A DNA stretch of 64,000 bases from Ecdyonurus torrentis (GCA_949318235.1 OX439131.1:14136434-14200433); one strand, 5' to 3'. Counted from the stretch's first letter, positions 37,343-51,262 are shown. Program-made: numbers and translations. The notes: generated from the letters alone by a model not told the origin.

Positions 37343-40300
37343 CTCAATTCGTCAATGCAAATCAGTTATAATATGTACATGACATCATATCACAATAAAT
37401 TAATAATTCAAGTCTTTAATTTTTTTATTCTTTTTTTATTTGACATATGTCTTTAATATATTAATAATGAAATATAATTAAATACTCATCATTAATAATT
37501 TGAATTAAATTCAAATTAAAACTATATATATACGAAATACAATTACACTAAAAATATGATTTTCACTGTATAATATTTAACGATCTAGTTTACTTTGATT
37601 AGTTTACAGCTTAAAGTGAATTTTTGAAGAGATCGAATCTTTATATAAGTTTTGACGAAATGCCAAATACGCATTTTCAAGTTTGTGGAAAGATAAAATT
37701 AAGTTGCATGTTAAAGTTTTATTAGTGCATGTGTATATATTTATAATTATCATTATATAATAGTTTTTAGTATTGTTATGTTGTTATGATGATAATTGAG
37801 TAATAACGACACATTATATAACCAATTAAATTTCTATTTCCTCTTTTTCATATCTCTGCTATTTATATATAGCAATATACACACACAAACAAAAATAATA
37901 ATCAATGTACACACACTCGACGTAGATTAAATTAATTAGCTTTTAAACTCCGAATATTTTAAATTTTTTTTTTTTTAAACAAAATTTGAGAATTTAGCAA
38001 GTATATTTGAATTTAAAATTTTTTAATCTTCAAGTTGTGACGAAATTCTAGACGTTTCTTCAAACCTATTTTCTTATTAAAATTTAAATTTTTTTTTTGT
38101 CCATTTTATAAGTACTTGAATTTTAAATTGCAACGTAAACTAAAGTTAGCATGCATAAAAACAAATTAGAACCATTGAGCTATAACCTTTTATATTTTCT
38201 TCGTAAACATCTCCCCTGTCTAATAAATCAGAACTGAAGAAAGAAGAATATAATACAACACAACAATAAATCATTTAGTATGCCGCGATTCACCCGCGTT
38301 ATTAATTTGAAATCAACGATACCCTGGCTGGAAATGTAATATATAGAAAGACGCGCAGAATGTCATTGGGGAAGCACTTACTTTATTTCGAGTTCTAATT
38401 AAAAGTAATAACGATAAAATTATTAACTAAAAATATTATAAACAATGACTTGTATGATTGCTTTATATCAATCCTTTGTATAGAATAACTAAATAAATAA
38501 AAGGAGATTCATTTGCTATAAAAACAGTGCGACTTCTTTCTGTAAAGTTTTCTGCGAAGTGCAGTATATGAATTTCGCAATTCCTATATAATAATAATAA
38601 AATGCTCTTTAATAAGAGGCCACAAAAGGTACAAGCGCACTTGTTTGGTCCTCTGATATTATATTTACCAGAGTAAATTATAAATATAGTGTATTATATT
38701 ATAGTTTCCGTTGTTTATATTCAAATACAGATAATAATTAAAAGGAGACTAAACTATAGCAAGTATTGGTACTCATAATTTGATGGTTTCGCATAATTTG
38801 TTTCCCGCAAACGTTTATTGAATTCCCACAACGATCGTCGAATGTTTACATAGATTTGTTTATTTATATTGCAACAAACCGCGTGGTGACTTGATGCAGT
38901 TTCAATTTTCAAAGCCTCACGCGTTCTTACAAAGATTGAGGTTATGGTTGGCAATCTTTAGACTATATCTCTGGCCTCCAATATATCGACAGCCCGTGTC
39001 AGCATTGTTGTAATACTAATAGCATTATTAACTCATCATTAATAATAAAGGACGTACGAGTTTCAAAATTTTTTAGAACTACGATTGCATTTGGTAAAAT
39101 TCATTATTTCGCAGAAAATATAGATGAAATCTCAAAATTTCCAAGAAAAGAGGAACAAAACGAACGAAATTTTAAAATACATAACACTTCATTGTTATTT
39201 TTAGTAAAGAGTTCATTTTACCAGACACGTTCTAAAAATATAAGGGGGATATATGGATAAATCATGCACATAAAAATAGAAGGGAGCTACCGCAACAAAA
39301 TTTATAATGTTTACCTATTGAAAAATAATTCAGGTAAAATGTTATTGTATTATTGCAATAGTGAAAAAAAAAAAATGTATTGATCAAATAATTTGGATCA
39401 GTAATATATAAAGTACCGGTGTTTATAGACAGCTGCGATTCAAGAAAAAGAAAATCGTTAATAGTTAAATTTAAATAATACTATAAATATATTTATTTAC
39501 CTTTTAATTATTAATTAGCAGTGAGTCTCGCTGCGAGGAAAGAGATGCGTATTTTAACGTGGTTGTCAGTGGAAGACAAAGTCACGACTAAAGCTCGTAC
39601 TGTATACTAAAAACTCCTCTAACCACCACACTCTAATGTAGCTTAGGACTTTTTTTTTTTTTTTAAAATCTCGTATATAAATATATAAAGGCGGACCCGC
39701 GGGATATGTGTATATTACTATAAAGACTTTTTCTTTTCATTCATATTATTATATGCAATTAATTGACTTTGATAAATTGTTTTATATAAATATATTATAA
39801 ACATAAGTATGTTTTAAATTACTTGATAAAAACAATTAACCTTGAGTGCAAATGTTAGATTCTTTATACATTAACCTATATTGACATTATGTCATTTAAA
39901 AAACACACATTAAAACTCAATAGAGTGCTGTCAAATGAGATGGAAAAAAAATGCGCACAATATTTATATTAGAGAATGCCGCTTCTCTGTTGCACTGCAT
40001 TTTTATAGTTTAATATTTTAGCGTTAATGCAAATTTATTTTAATAGCCTTGGACTGAACGTGAGGTCATCACCCTTTTCGCTTTTAAATCACAAGAAAAT
40101 ATTTTAAAAAATTAGTAAATATTTTTTTGTTTAAAATCGAATTTATTGTTAGAATTGTGTGTTTTTAAATTGACACGCATGTCTTTTACAATGTGATAGA
40201 AATAACTTGCATGCTCAATCAATATTAGTGTGACCTTCCATTGTGCGTGTAGTACCAGGCATAATAAAATTATAGTACATTTAGTCAATATTATAAACTA

Positions 40301-40567
40301 TCTAGCATTCTAAGTTTTCTTCTGTCTGTGCATTGGAGGGTGGGTGGTTGTGTGAGCCAGTTTTCCATGCAGCATCGCATGTTGAGACCGTCATGATAAT
40401 TGTAAAATCAAATTGGTGATTTTTTATACATATATAATTTTATTACTCAATTAAAGTTTTGGTGAAAATATTTTTGTTGTACATTTCATTATTATTTTTA
40501 TACTAATAGGATACAAAAAAAGAAGTGTGAAATAATTGTTGCAAGAATTACTGTTTTTCAGCACCCA

Positions 40568-40600
<33 letters not shown>

Positions 40601-40910
40601 CGTAATGATATTGGCACATAGAATTATTGGCAACAATTTAAGGGGTGAAGTTTAAGAGAATTATTCGTGTGTTTTTTATGTTCTCCACACATGCGGCAGG
40701 TGGATAACACATATTCACATATATTCACAGGACATAAAGATATAGGAATATTTTTTCTTCGTTCACATGATCGTATAGCGTGGCGCTGTATGTGAACAAT
40801 CCTTATAGTCGTACTGTACGTCGGGCCAGGCCAAAGTTAAGAATAACTAACCCGCTTGGCATGTTGGTGTGACCCACATCACATGCGAGACACACTCTCT
40901 CGCAGTGTGA

Positions 40911-40912
<2 letters not shown>

Positions 40913-40963
<51 letters not shown>
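40913..40963. repeat. (GA)n microsatellite
   Basis: About 50 bases of GA, preceded by a short imperfect hairpin (ACACTCTCTCGCAGTGTGAGAG). Confidence 0.95.
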
Positions 40964-40964
<1 letters not shown>

Positions 40965-42095
40965 CACGGATAAAGAACAAGATGCAAGAACATTTGGATT
41001 AAAAAATAATTATAATAGTATTCTAGGGCTGTGGATTGGGGAGGTCCCAAATCTCATAAAAAGGACCAATAAAAAGGACCTATAACACAGTCTCTGAAAC
41101 GAGAGGCCATCAAGAAGCTATTCCGGTTGCGGTAACCAAAGAATTGCCTTTAATTGAGTTTTGTGCTCTTTTTTTCTTTATTTGAGTGTTCATATAAATG
41201 CATTATAACGTGCGCAAGAAAATTTATTAACGAAACCAATTGGCCGATTTACAATTATTACGGAATTATTGAAATAAAATTACAACACCCACTACTAATG
41301 TGAGAAATAGCTTTCTTCTCTGAAGATGTATAAGAACTAAAAATAAATCCCCAGATGCAAATAACGCCATCACATATTCTTATTAAAAACCTATAATGCT
41401 TATATCAATATTTTAGTAGCACTTCAGAATGTTTGCAATCGTAAAAATTTCTTTTGATGTTTTGTGAAAGAGAGAAAAAAAAACTGTTGATTATTGGTAT
41501 CGAGAAGCAAAACTATTTTTACTTTATAGGTATTTGATTTTTTTTTCCCCATGCATAAGACGCAATATTTTATGCGGATATGCCTTTACTAAGACATCAT
41601 GTATAGCAAAGTTGTGTTCATAATATATACGCCTTTCTCACGTTACATAATCAGCTAATGAAGCTGCTTTTGATATTTTGACACTTTGTGTCCGGGCCAG
41701 ATTCCAGGTCCAGACTTCCTACATCAATTTACATGCATATGTGCTTTAACCAAATCTGAGTGACGCATGTTTATTGCGAGCGAACAAAATATATAACTGC
41801 TATTTTTAACGTAAATTACCACATAAATGTACCATACTAAGAGACATCAATTATAGGAACTAGAATTATGTATAATATATATATTTTTTAATAATTTTAA
41901 AAAAATGACAATTTTTACCAGAATGATATAATTTAATCTTCCATCCTCTCCGTGAAAAAAATAAAGTAGAACTGAAACATTTTTGAAAAACAGTACATTA
42001 TGTAGTATGTATTCCTATCATTATGAAGTACTTTTTCATGTTCATTATAACTGAATTTTTTTTCTTCTTATTTTATTTACATAACTTATCATTGC

Positions 42096-42099
<4 letters not shown>

Positions 42100-42141
<42 letters not shown>
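42100..42141. repeat. (GA)n microsatellite
   Basis: GA array with one AAAG interruption. Confidence 0.93.
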
Positions 42142-42835
42142 ATTGTTGCATGAAATAATGAGACACATTGTTATTTTTACTCTATACCATTACACAGTCA
42201 TGCATGCATACAATTTTTTTTTTTTTTTTTTTTTTTACTCCAAACTTATTGCAAAGAATAACACAACGTATAAAGCAATCTCCAAGTAAAAATGTCAATA
42301 ATATTTATATTTAATTTTTATTATATTATAACTCTCAATATTAAATTCATTCATTTGTATAAACAATTTAAAAACGATTTTATTAAAAAAAAAAAAAACA
42401 CACACACACAGTTATTGACGATTTAATTTTAATAGTTTTACTTAAAATGTTACTTTGCTAATTTATACGTATATACACTAAAGTGGAAGTATAACTACGC
42501 ATTAATTCTTAAGCCCGCTATACATGAAGTTGATTGATTGAAAATAAAGTCAGTGCACGAGCTACAGTTTTTTTTTATGAGAATAATAATAATAAAAGAG
42601 ACAGATTTCTTGACAAAACACAAAGTCGATTTTTATATCCAAATTTAATAGAAATTAGTCTGTAAATGATTAATGATCAAGGTTTATCTGCGTGTAATGA
42701 AACCTGAAAACCTTGAGACTTAAGAATAAATTAACATGATGACTGACGACAGGTAACGTGAGGTATAGTGTCTCGACTTACTACATGTTCGACATGAAAT
42801 AAATACGTGTATGTATGTATGTATGTATATAATAT

Positions 42836-42842
<7 letters not shown>

Positions 42843-42888
<46 letters not shown>
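42843..42888. repeat. (AT)n microsatellite
   Basis: AT array preceded by (GTAT)n; a second short array lies at about 42909-42935. Confidence 0.93.
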
Positions 42889-42893
<5 letters not shown>

Positions 42894-43245
42894 TAAATAC
42901 TGTTAAATATATATATTATATATATATATATATATACGATGAAGAACTTTTGACGAAGCGGCAAGCAGCTAGTGTTCGAGAATGTCAATTTACATATTAC
43001 TGTCGACTAAATAATTCAACATATTTTATACAAGTATTTCATACATTCGTGCAAGTATAATAGAAAATATATAACTTTCTATATTCATTCATTTTTTTTC
43101 CACTTATTGTTTTATTTTATATAAATTGATTATATAATTATGACGTCCACTAATTGTGACGACAATAGACTCTTATATCGCGACTGTCATAATTTTTTTC
43201 ATTTTGTTATAATAAATATTTACTTTTAATGGCAGGTATAAATCC

Positions 43246-43424
43246 TGTAAATTGCAATAGGTAAACATGAGCCTGGAACAGGTATTGATATACTATAAAA
43301 TAATACCTAATGCAGGGTATACTATAATAAATGTGTATCACCTAAATTAGATGACATTTCACCTAGATTAGGTGATATTGTGATATATCAGGTTCCAGGT
43401 TAATATTTTCCTATGCAATTTACA
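43246..43424. repeat. Foldback/MITE-like element
   Basis: The left arm TGTAAATTGCAATAGG, then GCCTGGAACAGGTATTGATAT, is mirrored by the right arm (ATATCAGGTTCCAGG ... CCTATGCAATTTACA). Arms are about 50 bases; the total is about 179 bases. No coding capacity. Confidence 0.8.
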
Positions 43425-43846
43425 TTATTCATTATAGTAGTAATTTATTTTTGTATTCAGTATATTATATTAAATTGTTGTTAAAAACGTATAATTTTAA
43501 TACACGTGTTTTAGTCGTCTTTTGTTCTTATTATTTTCAAGTTTCAAAGAAATTGTTAACTATTTAGTTAACAATTTTCTAAAGGTAAATTATTTTGAAA
43601 AATATGCAAATAAATGCGGGAAATAAGGTGGATCGTGTTTGTTGTAATTCTAGTGAACAGTACGTGTTGATAGCTACATTGTTTTGCACTTTGTTTTACA
43701 AGCTCTATAGCCACAGCACGTACACTTGTCACTTTACGCTTTTTTTTTTTTTTATCTCGTGCATGTTCACGTTTTATGCACTCCCCATGGAGTCATATGT
43801 TCTATAATATGTGACCATTGGAATCGTGAATGTCACATACAGTACT

Positions 43847-43848
<2 letters not shown>

Positions 43849-43918
<70 letters not shown>
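43849..43918. repeat. (AT)n microsatellite
   Basis: About 70 bases of AT immediately bordering the dispersed repeat at 43920. Confidence 0.97.
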
Positions 43919-43919
<1 letters not shown>

Positions 43920-43921
<2 letters not shown>

Positions 43922-44230
43922 GTCGTATTCTTCAATCCATTGATTATAGTCTCCAACGCTCATAGGATCCAAAAGTAGGAGGGGCAAAGGATTTCTAGGG
44001 TGGCGCAGGGAGGGATGTGGGCAGGTATTAAAGTTATAAATACCTACTTGGCAACCCAGCAAATTGGATCCTACGAGCAGTTGATTAGATGGACAGTTTG
44101 TATACATTTATTTTATTATTATTATTATTTATTAGTAATTATTGGATCCTACGAGCAGTTGATTAGATGGGCATGCAGTTTGTATACAGTCATTTTATTT
44201 ATTTTTTTTTTTTTTATATTTATTAGTATT
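43920..44230 (+). repeat. Dispersed repeat (AT-array-associated), copy 1, with tandem tail
   Basis: Shares AGTCTCCAACG.TCATAGGATCC (43948-43970) and a distal TTGGATCCTA block (44064-44073) with an inverted copy at 49495-49650. Its distal part, GGATCCTACGAGCAGTTGATT and beyond, is tandemly duplicated (about 44067 and about 44145). No coding capacity. Confidence 0.75.
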
Positions 44231-45077
44231 TAATATTGGAATAAATATATACTTGCTAATAAAAATAAAAGACATTAAATTTGAATATTTATTTTTATAT
44301 AAAATATTAATTTTATGAATAAAAATTTGAAAATTTATAATATCTTAAAATTTAAATAAAATCATTATCAAAATTAAGGATTTTTCATTATTTTTAATAT
44401 TACAAAATGCGCCAAAGTTTTGAAACTTTATTTTATTTTTTTAACACTTATAATGATAGGAATTTCTTTAATACATTGTTATTATAATTAATTTTTTGTC
44501 CCTAATTGAATTTAGATTGTAACATTATAAAAATCAATAAGTTAGTGCAACGTAATATATTGCAAATTAAATTTTTATGTTATAGCAGGTTTTATTTTAT
44601 TTTTATTATATTTTGTGATAATGCAGTCTGTGAAGTCTGTCAATCTTCATAAGAAAATGATAGAAACAAAATCGGCATATAACAACACTTAAAAAAATAC
44701 TAGGAGTTAAATAAAATATATTAATTGATTAGGTATAATGCTGCATATATTTTGTATAGCAAAGTTTTGTGTTTTGTTGCATTTTTGGGGGTATATAAAT
44801 ATTTTTCTGATTAACAGTCAATATAATGTAAAGAATGTTTACAAATACATAACTAAATAATGTACAAAATAAATTATAATAATTACTTTAATTACTATTA
44901 ATTAATATCAGAAAATCAAAGATCACTCTTTGAATAGTTTGGAGAGTTCGATGAGAGATATAACATGCCATGAAAATTAGTGTTCTCCCTTATAAAGTTA
45001 ATATAATATTATAATATAATATATATATGAAGAATGACAATCTAGGGTTAATTTATATAGATATATCAACAAAGTAA

Positions 45078-45195
45078 CCCCCGTAAGCTGCGACGCTAAC
45101 TAACTAGTTAAACCGTAGTTAAGTTGTTATTTTGATTGTTGCAACAATTGAAAAAAGATAACTAAGGTTTAACTAGAGGTTGCAGCTTACAGCCA
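45078..45195. repeat. Short foldback repeat
   Basis: GTAAGCTGCGACGCTAACTAA ... ACTAGTTAAACC is mirrored by GGTTTAACTAGAGGTTGCAGC...TTAC. About 118 bases in all. Confidence 0.6.
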
Positions 45196-45492
45196 TAAGT
45201 CCGTTTTACATTCCTATTCTGCAACATTTTTGCAACAACATATATACAGCATACATGACTAACAATGTAAGTCAATTTCAAAATCTTAATGAGTTTAATA
45301 GGCCCTTGCAAATTATAATTGATGTATTTTTTTAAACTAATACACGGACACAAATTATATTGTGTCATGTTATGCTAGCACAAAACATTATTCATATAAT
45401 ATTAAATTAAAATGCTTCATGGCAAAAATAATGTTGAACAAAAAAAGTATTAATGGTATTTTTATAAATATACTCTCTATTATATTATATTT

Positions 45493-45853
45493 AATAAGTG
45501 TCAAACACGTGGCTCGCGAGGTCATTTTGAGCTGCCCGGCCGCAGAATTTCTGATAACACAATTAAATGAAATTAAACATATATATTATATATACTGCAT
45601 ACAGTTTTACCCATTAATTTTTGGAGTTTAATGTTAACGATGTTGATATATTTAGTAAAAGTTACAATATGTGCGTAAAAATCAATATCCACGACCCCTT
45701 ACTTTTTTTTTCTTTAATAGCCTCCGGCGTGGCCTTATATATTATATTATGTAAGTATCTCCTTATACCCCCTATATATATTGAAGTTTGCGTCCAGCAA
45801 ATGATTTCTAGAACCGTGTTGGCCCGGCATGCGAAATAAGTTTGACACCCTTG
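45493..45853. mobile_element. hAT-like non-autonomous element (degraded)
   Basis: The right end in reverse complement reads CAAGGGTGTCAAAC; the left end reads AATAAGTGTCAAAC. Subterminal GC-rich words (CGTGGCTCGCGAGG; GCATGCCGGGCC) follow on both sides. Flanking 8-mers TTATATTT and ATATATTT match at 7 of 8, as expected for a hAT target duplication, although AT-rich. The interior has no transposase frame. Confidence 0.65.
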
Positions 45854-46261
45854 ATATATTTTATATAAAATTGCTATATAATGAATATAAATAAGTTTCA
45901 TAATTTATTTATTTTATTTCTGCTAAAAGTAGTGTCGATAATTTTCAACACAATTAGATGATTTAATTTCTTATAACGCTTAAGAATATATTTTTAACAT
46001 TTTTGAATATGATTCTATCTAGTATATAATTATAAATAATATAGATGCTTCGCTATTAATATTTTAATGAGAGAGAGAGAGAGAGAGATGCAGTTTTTTA
46101 TTTAAAAATTTATATTGCACCTGTTTGCTTGTTATAAAGTGGCCATCATGCCTCTAAATTTCAATTGTTCATGCAATATTAATATTTTATGTCATTATAT
46201 ATATAGAAATTCAATGCTAATTTAAATAAACTATGTTTATATGAATGAAGAATGCTTTTTG

Positions 46262-46882
46262 GGTAACAAAGGACCGGAGACAGAAACGGTACAGTAGAAA
46301 AAATAGGTGCGGACAAAGAGCGCTTTTACAAAAACAGGGATCCTGGGGGCGTCGACCTGCTACCTGAGCAAAAGACCTAAATTATCTTATGCGTGATTGA
46401 TTTTGATATCACACGAAGTAATATTCACAGTGATAACATTTATACATTACTAATACTAACATTATTTTTTACTACAGTTTTAATAAAAATCATGCATATT
46501 TCTTTTTTGATTAAAGTTCTAGAGTCATTTTGAAGACCAAGATTCAAATTCAAAATATATAATGTAACAAAAATACTTTTCACACTGCAATTACACAACT
46601 CTTAAAAATAACTCTAGAACTTCAATCAAAAAAGAAATATGCATAATTTTTAGTAAAACTACGAAATAAAGTAATTTTAGTTCACTGCTATACGGTTACT
46701 TCACATTTTATATAAAAATCGTAACTCGCATATAAAGGTAAGATAATACAATAGGTGTCTTGTGCTCAAGTAGGAGGTTTAATCCCTTAATTGGTATTGT
46801 ACATACAGCTCTTTCTTCACTTTTTTTTTTCATCTTTTACTGTACTGTTTCTGTTTTACTTACTACTTAGTTCTTTGTTATC
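46262..46882. mobile_element. Large imperfect foldback element (about 620 bp)
   Basis: Ends GGTAACAAAGGAC ... CAGAAACGGTACAGTAGAAAA and the mirrored TTTTACTGTACTGTTTCTG ... CTTTGTTATC. Inner blocks also mirror: TGAGCAAAAGACCTA, GAAGTAA, and AAATCATGCATATTTCTTTT with GATTAAAGTTCTAGAG. The two arms span almost the whole element around a centre near 46570. No coding capacity. Confidence 0.85.
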
Positions 46883-47589
46883 GAGACGAAAGTATTTCAC
46901 TTTACTTGAAATATTATTTATTATTTTGAATATTTAGCAAAGAGTAATAAAAACCTCGAGAGCTAATTTTTTTTTTTTTTTTTTTTTTTGCTGCAATTTA
47001 TATTGAATAAATCGTATAATAATAGGGTAAAACGAATATTTTACATTTAAAAAGTTAAATGTGTTATAGTGAAAAAATAAAATAAAAAATGGTTATGTTC
47101 ACTTAAAAAATTAGAAGAAGTGAATAATAGAACTTGGAAAAACGGGGAATTATTATAAAATCAGTATACGCATGCTATCAAAAGATTTACAAGAATTTTT
47201 GCATACTCTTATAATTAAACTTTTATTGATATTACAACGATTTTTTTTACTAAATTTACTTTTCATTCTTCTTATTATTAGTAATTTATTTTTTTAAATT
47301 ATAATTATTCTCCTTTTTTTTCTTACCTATTCCCAATTTAATGAAGTTAAATTTTTGGGATGACACTTTTTTAATAATTCTATTAAAACACGATAATAAA
47401 TAAAATTTCAAACTAATATATATGCCTTATAAAATTTATTTCGTATTCCAATTTTATTGCTATTTTTTAAAATTACACGAAAGGTTTGAATTACTTGTTT
47501 CCTTTTATATTTAAGTTAAAAATATTAGAATCTGATCTGTACTATATTCAAATGTAAATATATTTTTTTATGAAATACATAAATATTAC

Positions 47590-48193
47590 AATAGACAACT
47601 TCCCATAATCAGGACATGGCACTGGCAATGGTCATCAAGTTGATAACTGGCTAGGGGTCATCATTAGTTTTATGTTAATATTGGCCTGGTATAGGTCTTA
47701 CCATTAAAATTGAGGGTTTTAATTTCTTGCTTCAGAATTATTAAAACACGTTAAATTGCACATTATTAAAATGTAAAAAGCATGTAAATTAAAAAAGTAT
47801 TTAAGATGAGAACTAGCCCTTGTGGTGAACGTGGTGAAAACTGCGCTCAAAGTTGATCCGCCAGTTTCTACTTTGAGAAACTAACGTTTCTGGTAGAACC
47901 AAAACCCTCATATGGAGTTGACTTTGAGCACAGTTTTCACCCCGTTCCTTTCACTGGGGTTTAATTGTTCACGTCCTAAATAAATTTTTTAGTTATGCTT
48001 TTTACTTTATGATAATGTGCAATTTAACGTGTTTTAATAATTCTGATAGGCAAGAAATTTAAAAAATAAAACGCTACCAATGGTAAGCTCTGTATACCGA
48101 AAAAATTAACATAAAACTAATGATGACCCTTGCCAGTGATCAACCTGATGACCCTTGCCATTGACAATTGCTGATTATGTGAAGTTGTCTATT
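47590..48193. mobile_element. Large foldback element (about 604 bp)
   Basis: Ends AATAGACAACTTCCCATAATC and the mirrored GATTATGTGAAGTTGTCTATT. Inner blocks include GTCATCAAGTTGATAACTGGC, GGGTCATCATTAGTTTTATG, and GAATTATTAAAACACG then TTAAATTGCACATTAT, each found again inverted. The arms are about 300 bases. No coding capacity. Confidence 0.9.
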
Positions 48194-49494
48194 AACAATA
48201 AAAATAGGTTGCAATATGATAAAAATTTCTACTTTTTCGTTTATTATTGTTCCTCCTTTCAAGCTTTTTTATTATTATGAACTTTAATAAAAAAAAAAAT
48301 ACTTTCTTTTCTTTGTCTTTCTTTTTGTTTCTTCTTCTTCCATTTTTTTCTTCCCAAAATAACTGCTTTTCTATACTCTGACTCATGTCTATGCTCTGAC
48401 TTAAAATAAATAAAAATTAACTGTAACAACATAATATATTGTATCTTGAACAATATGATTATAAAATAATTATTTGTCCTCTTTCGATAATTTATCAACA
48501 TAATTTTTATAACGCCATTGTAAAATTCAACTTATGCTAAAATTAAAGTCTCTTCTTTCTTATAATATCAAATAAAAATGTGTGATTACTGATTAGTGAT
48601 TACAATGATTTATTATTATTATATATATATATTTTTTTTTTTGCTTGTTTGAAATTGGAACTAATAATAAAAATAACAGTAATAATATAAAAAAACAACT
48701 TTGGATTATTGATTATTGCAAACAATTGTACTTTATGGTATTTGTATACGTGCCTCCAAAAATTATATATATTCTTTCTTTGAGGGTTTGACATCGTCCA
48801 TGAAATTAATGCTTGCAAAATTAATAAAAATAATAAAATTTGTATTACAACCATCACCTACATTTTTATTTGCAATTTATTTTTTCATAAATTAACGTTA
48901 AAATTAATTAAAATTTTATATTATATATTGTAATGATTGTTATTTATATTACCTTTTCAGAAGTCCAAAATTTTGCTAAATGCAAGGATTTGCATATCAA
49001 AATTTTGGGCCTTTGAAATATCGTAATTTTTTTTATTCATTTGTTTTAATAACGTTAATTATTTATATTATATTATGTTATATAGTTAAATCAAAAAATT
49101 TAATTATTTTTATGTATAATATTTTGATAATATTTGACATAAGAAAAAGAACATTTCTTTTAATTAACTTTTATAAACATGAACAGTACATATTGTTATA
49201 TTGAATATAATTATATATTTATTGCAATATTTTAGAAATATATTATTTATTTTTAAATACTATCAAAATGACTATTTTAATTATAAAAAATAATAAAAAA
49301 TATATCTTTTTATACATATATATTTACCTTATTACACACATACAAACTATAAAAAAAAGTACAATAAACAAATTTAACTAAATAAAATTTAAATATAATT
49401 GTGATTTTCACCAAAGATAAAAAAAATGAAATTTTAAAAATAAGATTAATATATATAAAACTAAAGTAAATAACTATAAATATGTTAACAGAGT
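48194..49494. other. AT-rich intergenic stretch
   Basis: No coding exon or clear element is seen; very AT-rich with only low-complexity open frames. Confidence 0.5.
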
Positions 49495-49650
49495 CCAGGA
49501 TTTTAGGATCCAAAGGACAATGTTGCCAGACTTTTTACGTCAATCAACTGCTTTGTCCGCCCATAACCCCCACTCTTACTCCAGAGGGCGTATTTTGGAT
49601 CCTATGCACGTTGGAGACTGGGATCGTTGGGTTCTATATTACAGGCTCAT
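49495..49650 (-). repeat. Dispersed repeat (AT-array-associated), copy 2, inverted
   Basis: In reverse complement it shares AGTCTCCAACGTGCATAGG and ATCCAAAA, then a distal TTTGGATCCTA block, with 43920-44230. As in copy 1, the end nearest the CATAGGATCC motif abuts an (AT)n array. Confidence 0.75.
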
Positions 49651-49811
<161 letters not shown>

Positions 49812-50227
49812 TATATGTGTACACATTGTAACGTTAATTTAAAACTTTTATGACTATTGTTCAAATTTAAGACTAATTATTTTATATTACTTAAATATTT
49901 TGTTGTTAAATAAAAAAGTAACAAGTTACACTTTTTCATATTATATACGCCTAGATTATATTGATTCTCTCTCTCTCTCTGTCTGTCTCTCTCTCTCTCT
50001 CATTCTCTCTTCCTCCCGTATCGATCGACTTAATTGACTTGTTTTCGCCAGTCTGAAAAGATATACGAGATTTTAATTGTTCTCTATTAATAGCATGTCT
50101 TTAGCTATAGTCAATAAATTTTAGTATAATCTAAAGAGTAATATTTTTGCATCAATTTGTTACGATGAATAATTATATATTACATAATATATCAATGGAA
50201 AACAAGGAGTATGTTTTTTTCATCGTT

Positions 50228-50239
50228 TCTCTCTCTGTC

Positions 50240-50284
<45 letters not shown>

Positions 50285-50285
50285 G
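50228..50285. repeat. (CT)n microsatellite
   Basis: CT repeat with a few CTGTCT variants; a similar tract lies at 49967-50001. Confidence 0.93.
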
Positions 50286-50879
50286 CTACGCTAGTTGAAA
50301 TAGCTATAATAGTGTTGTATTCTTCGATGCTTTTTGTTTGTGAAACTTATAGCGACAGAGAGGCACTTGATGTTGCAGTTCTGCAAGGGAAGACAAAAAA
50401 AAAAATAAACAAAAAAAGGATACATTTGCAGACACTTATACTACTTAACTCTATACGACTCCAGATGAGATGCATACCAAACTGCGCAGGAAAGGGGAAA
50501 AATTAAATTGTTTCCGGTGTTTATTATTTATACTTCTTCAAAGTCAATATGTAGTTAATTTGGGCGTCTTTCCTATACTAACGGAGACACCGATAGTTTG
50601 TTCTACTCTATACATGATTTCAATTAAGATATGGAAAATAAAAGTTAAAACCTTTTATCAAAAAATGCAAGTCATAATTTATAAATCTATCTCATCTCAA
50701 TTTTTTTAGGAGTTTAAAGCAAAAGTGTTAAATTTTATTATAATACAATTTTAAAAAATCGATTTCGAAACAAAATTGACAGTTTTATATTTTTTGGCAA
50801 TCTTTAATGCGACCGTAAAAAATATTTACATTATTAAAAATTGTATTCTCTATAACAATTGTAATTCGGATTTCCAATT

Positions 50880-50941
50880 AATGCACATATATAGCCAATG
50901 AACTAACTTAATGCACATATACATAGCCAATGAACCAACTT
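50880..50941. repeat. Two-copy tandem repeat (about 31 bp)
   Basis: AATGCACATATATAGCCAATG then AACTAACTT is followed directly by a near copy, AATGCACATATACATAGCC and AATGAACCAACTT. Confidence 0.8.
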
Positions 50942-51195
50942 ACTTTTGTTCTTCTCCAACCACACCAAGCACATATGGCACGCAATGATAGACTAACAAG
51001 CTAAAAATGTACAAAGGTGTGGGGGTGGGGGGTGCGGATTTACCCTGTCCTCACTATCGCATCCACACTATAATATTTGCGAGATAAAAATGAACAGTTT
51101 ATTTTAATAATAATAAAGCTAAAGCATGAGCAAGCGTAGTTTATATATATTAAAAACCAAAGAGTATAAAATTCTTTCCTTGGGCAACATAAACT

Positions 51196-51198
<3 letters not shown>

Positions 51199-51259
<61 letters not shown>
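51199..51259. repeat. (GA)n microsatellite
   Basis: About 60 bases of GA; a poly-A run (51339-51363) follows. Confidence 0.96.

Positions 51260-51262
<3 letters not shown>

Noticed and set aside
38754..38954. 66-aa minus-strand frame without low complexity
   Set aside because: No family resemblance and no supporting splice or neighbour context; expected by chance in this much sequence.
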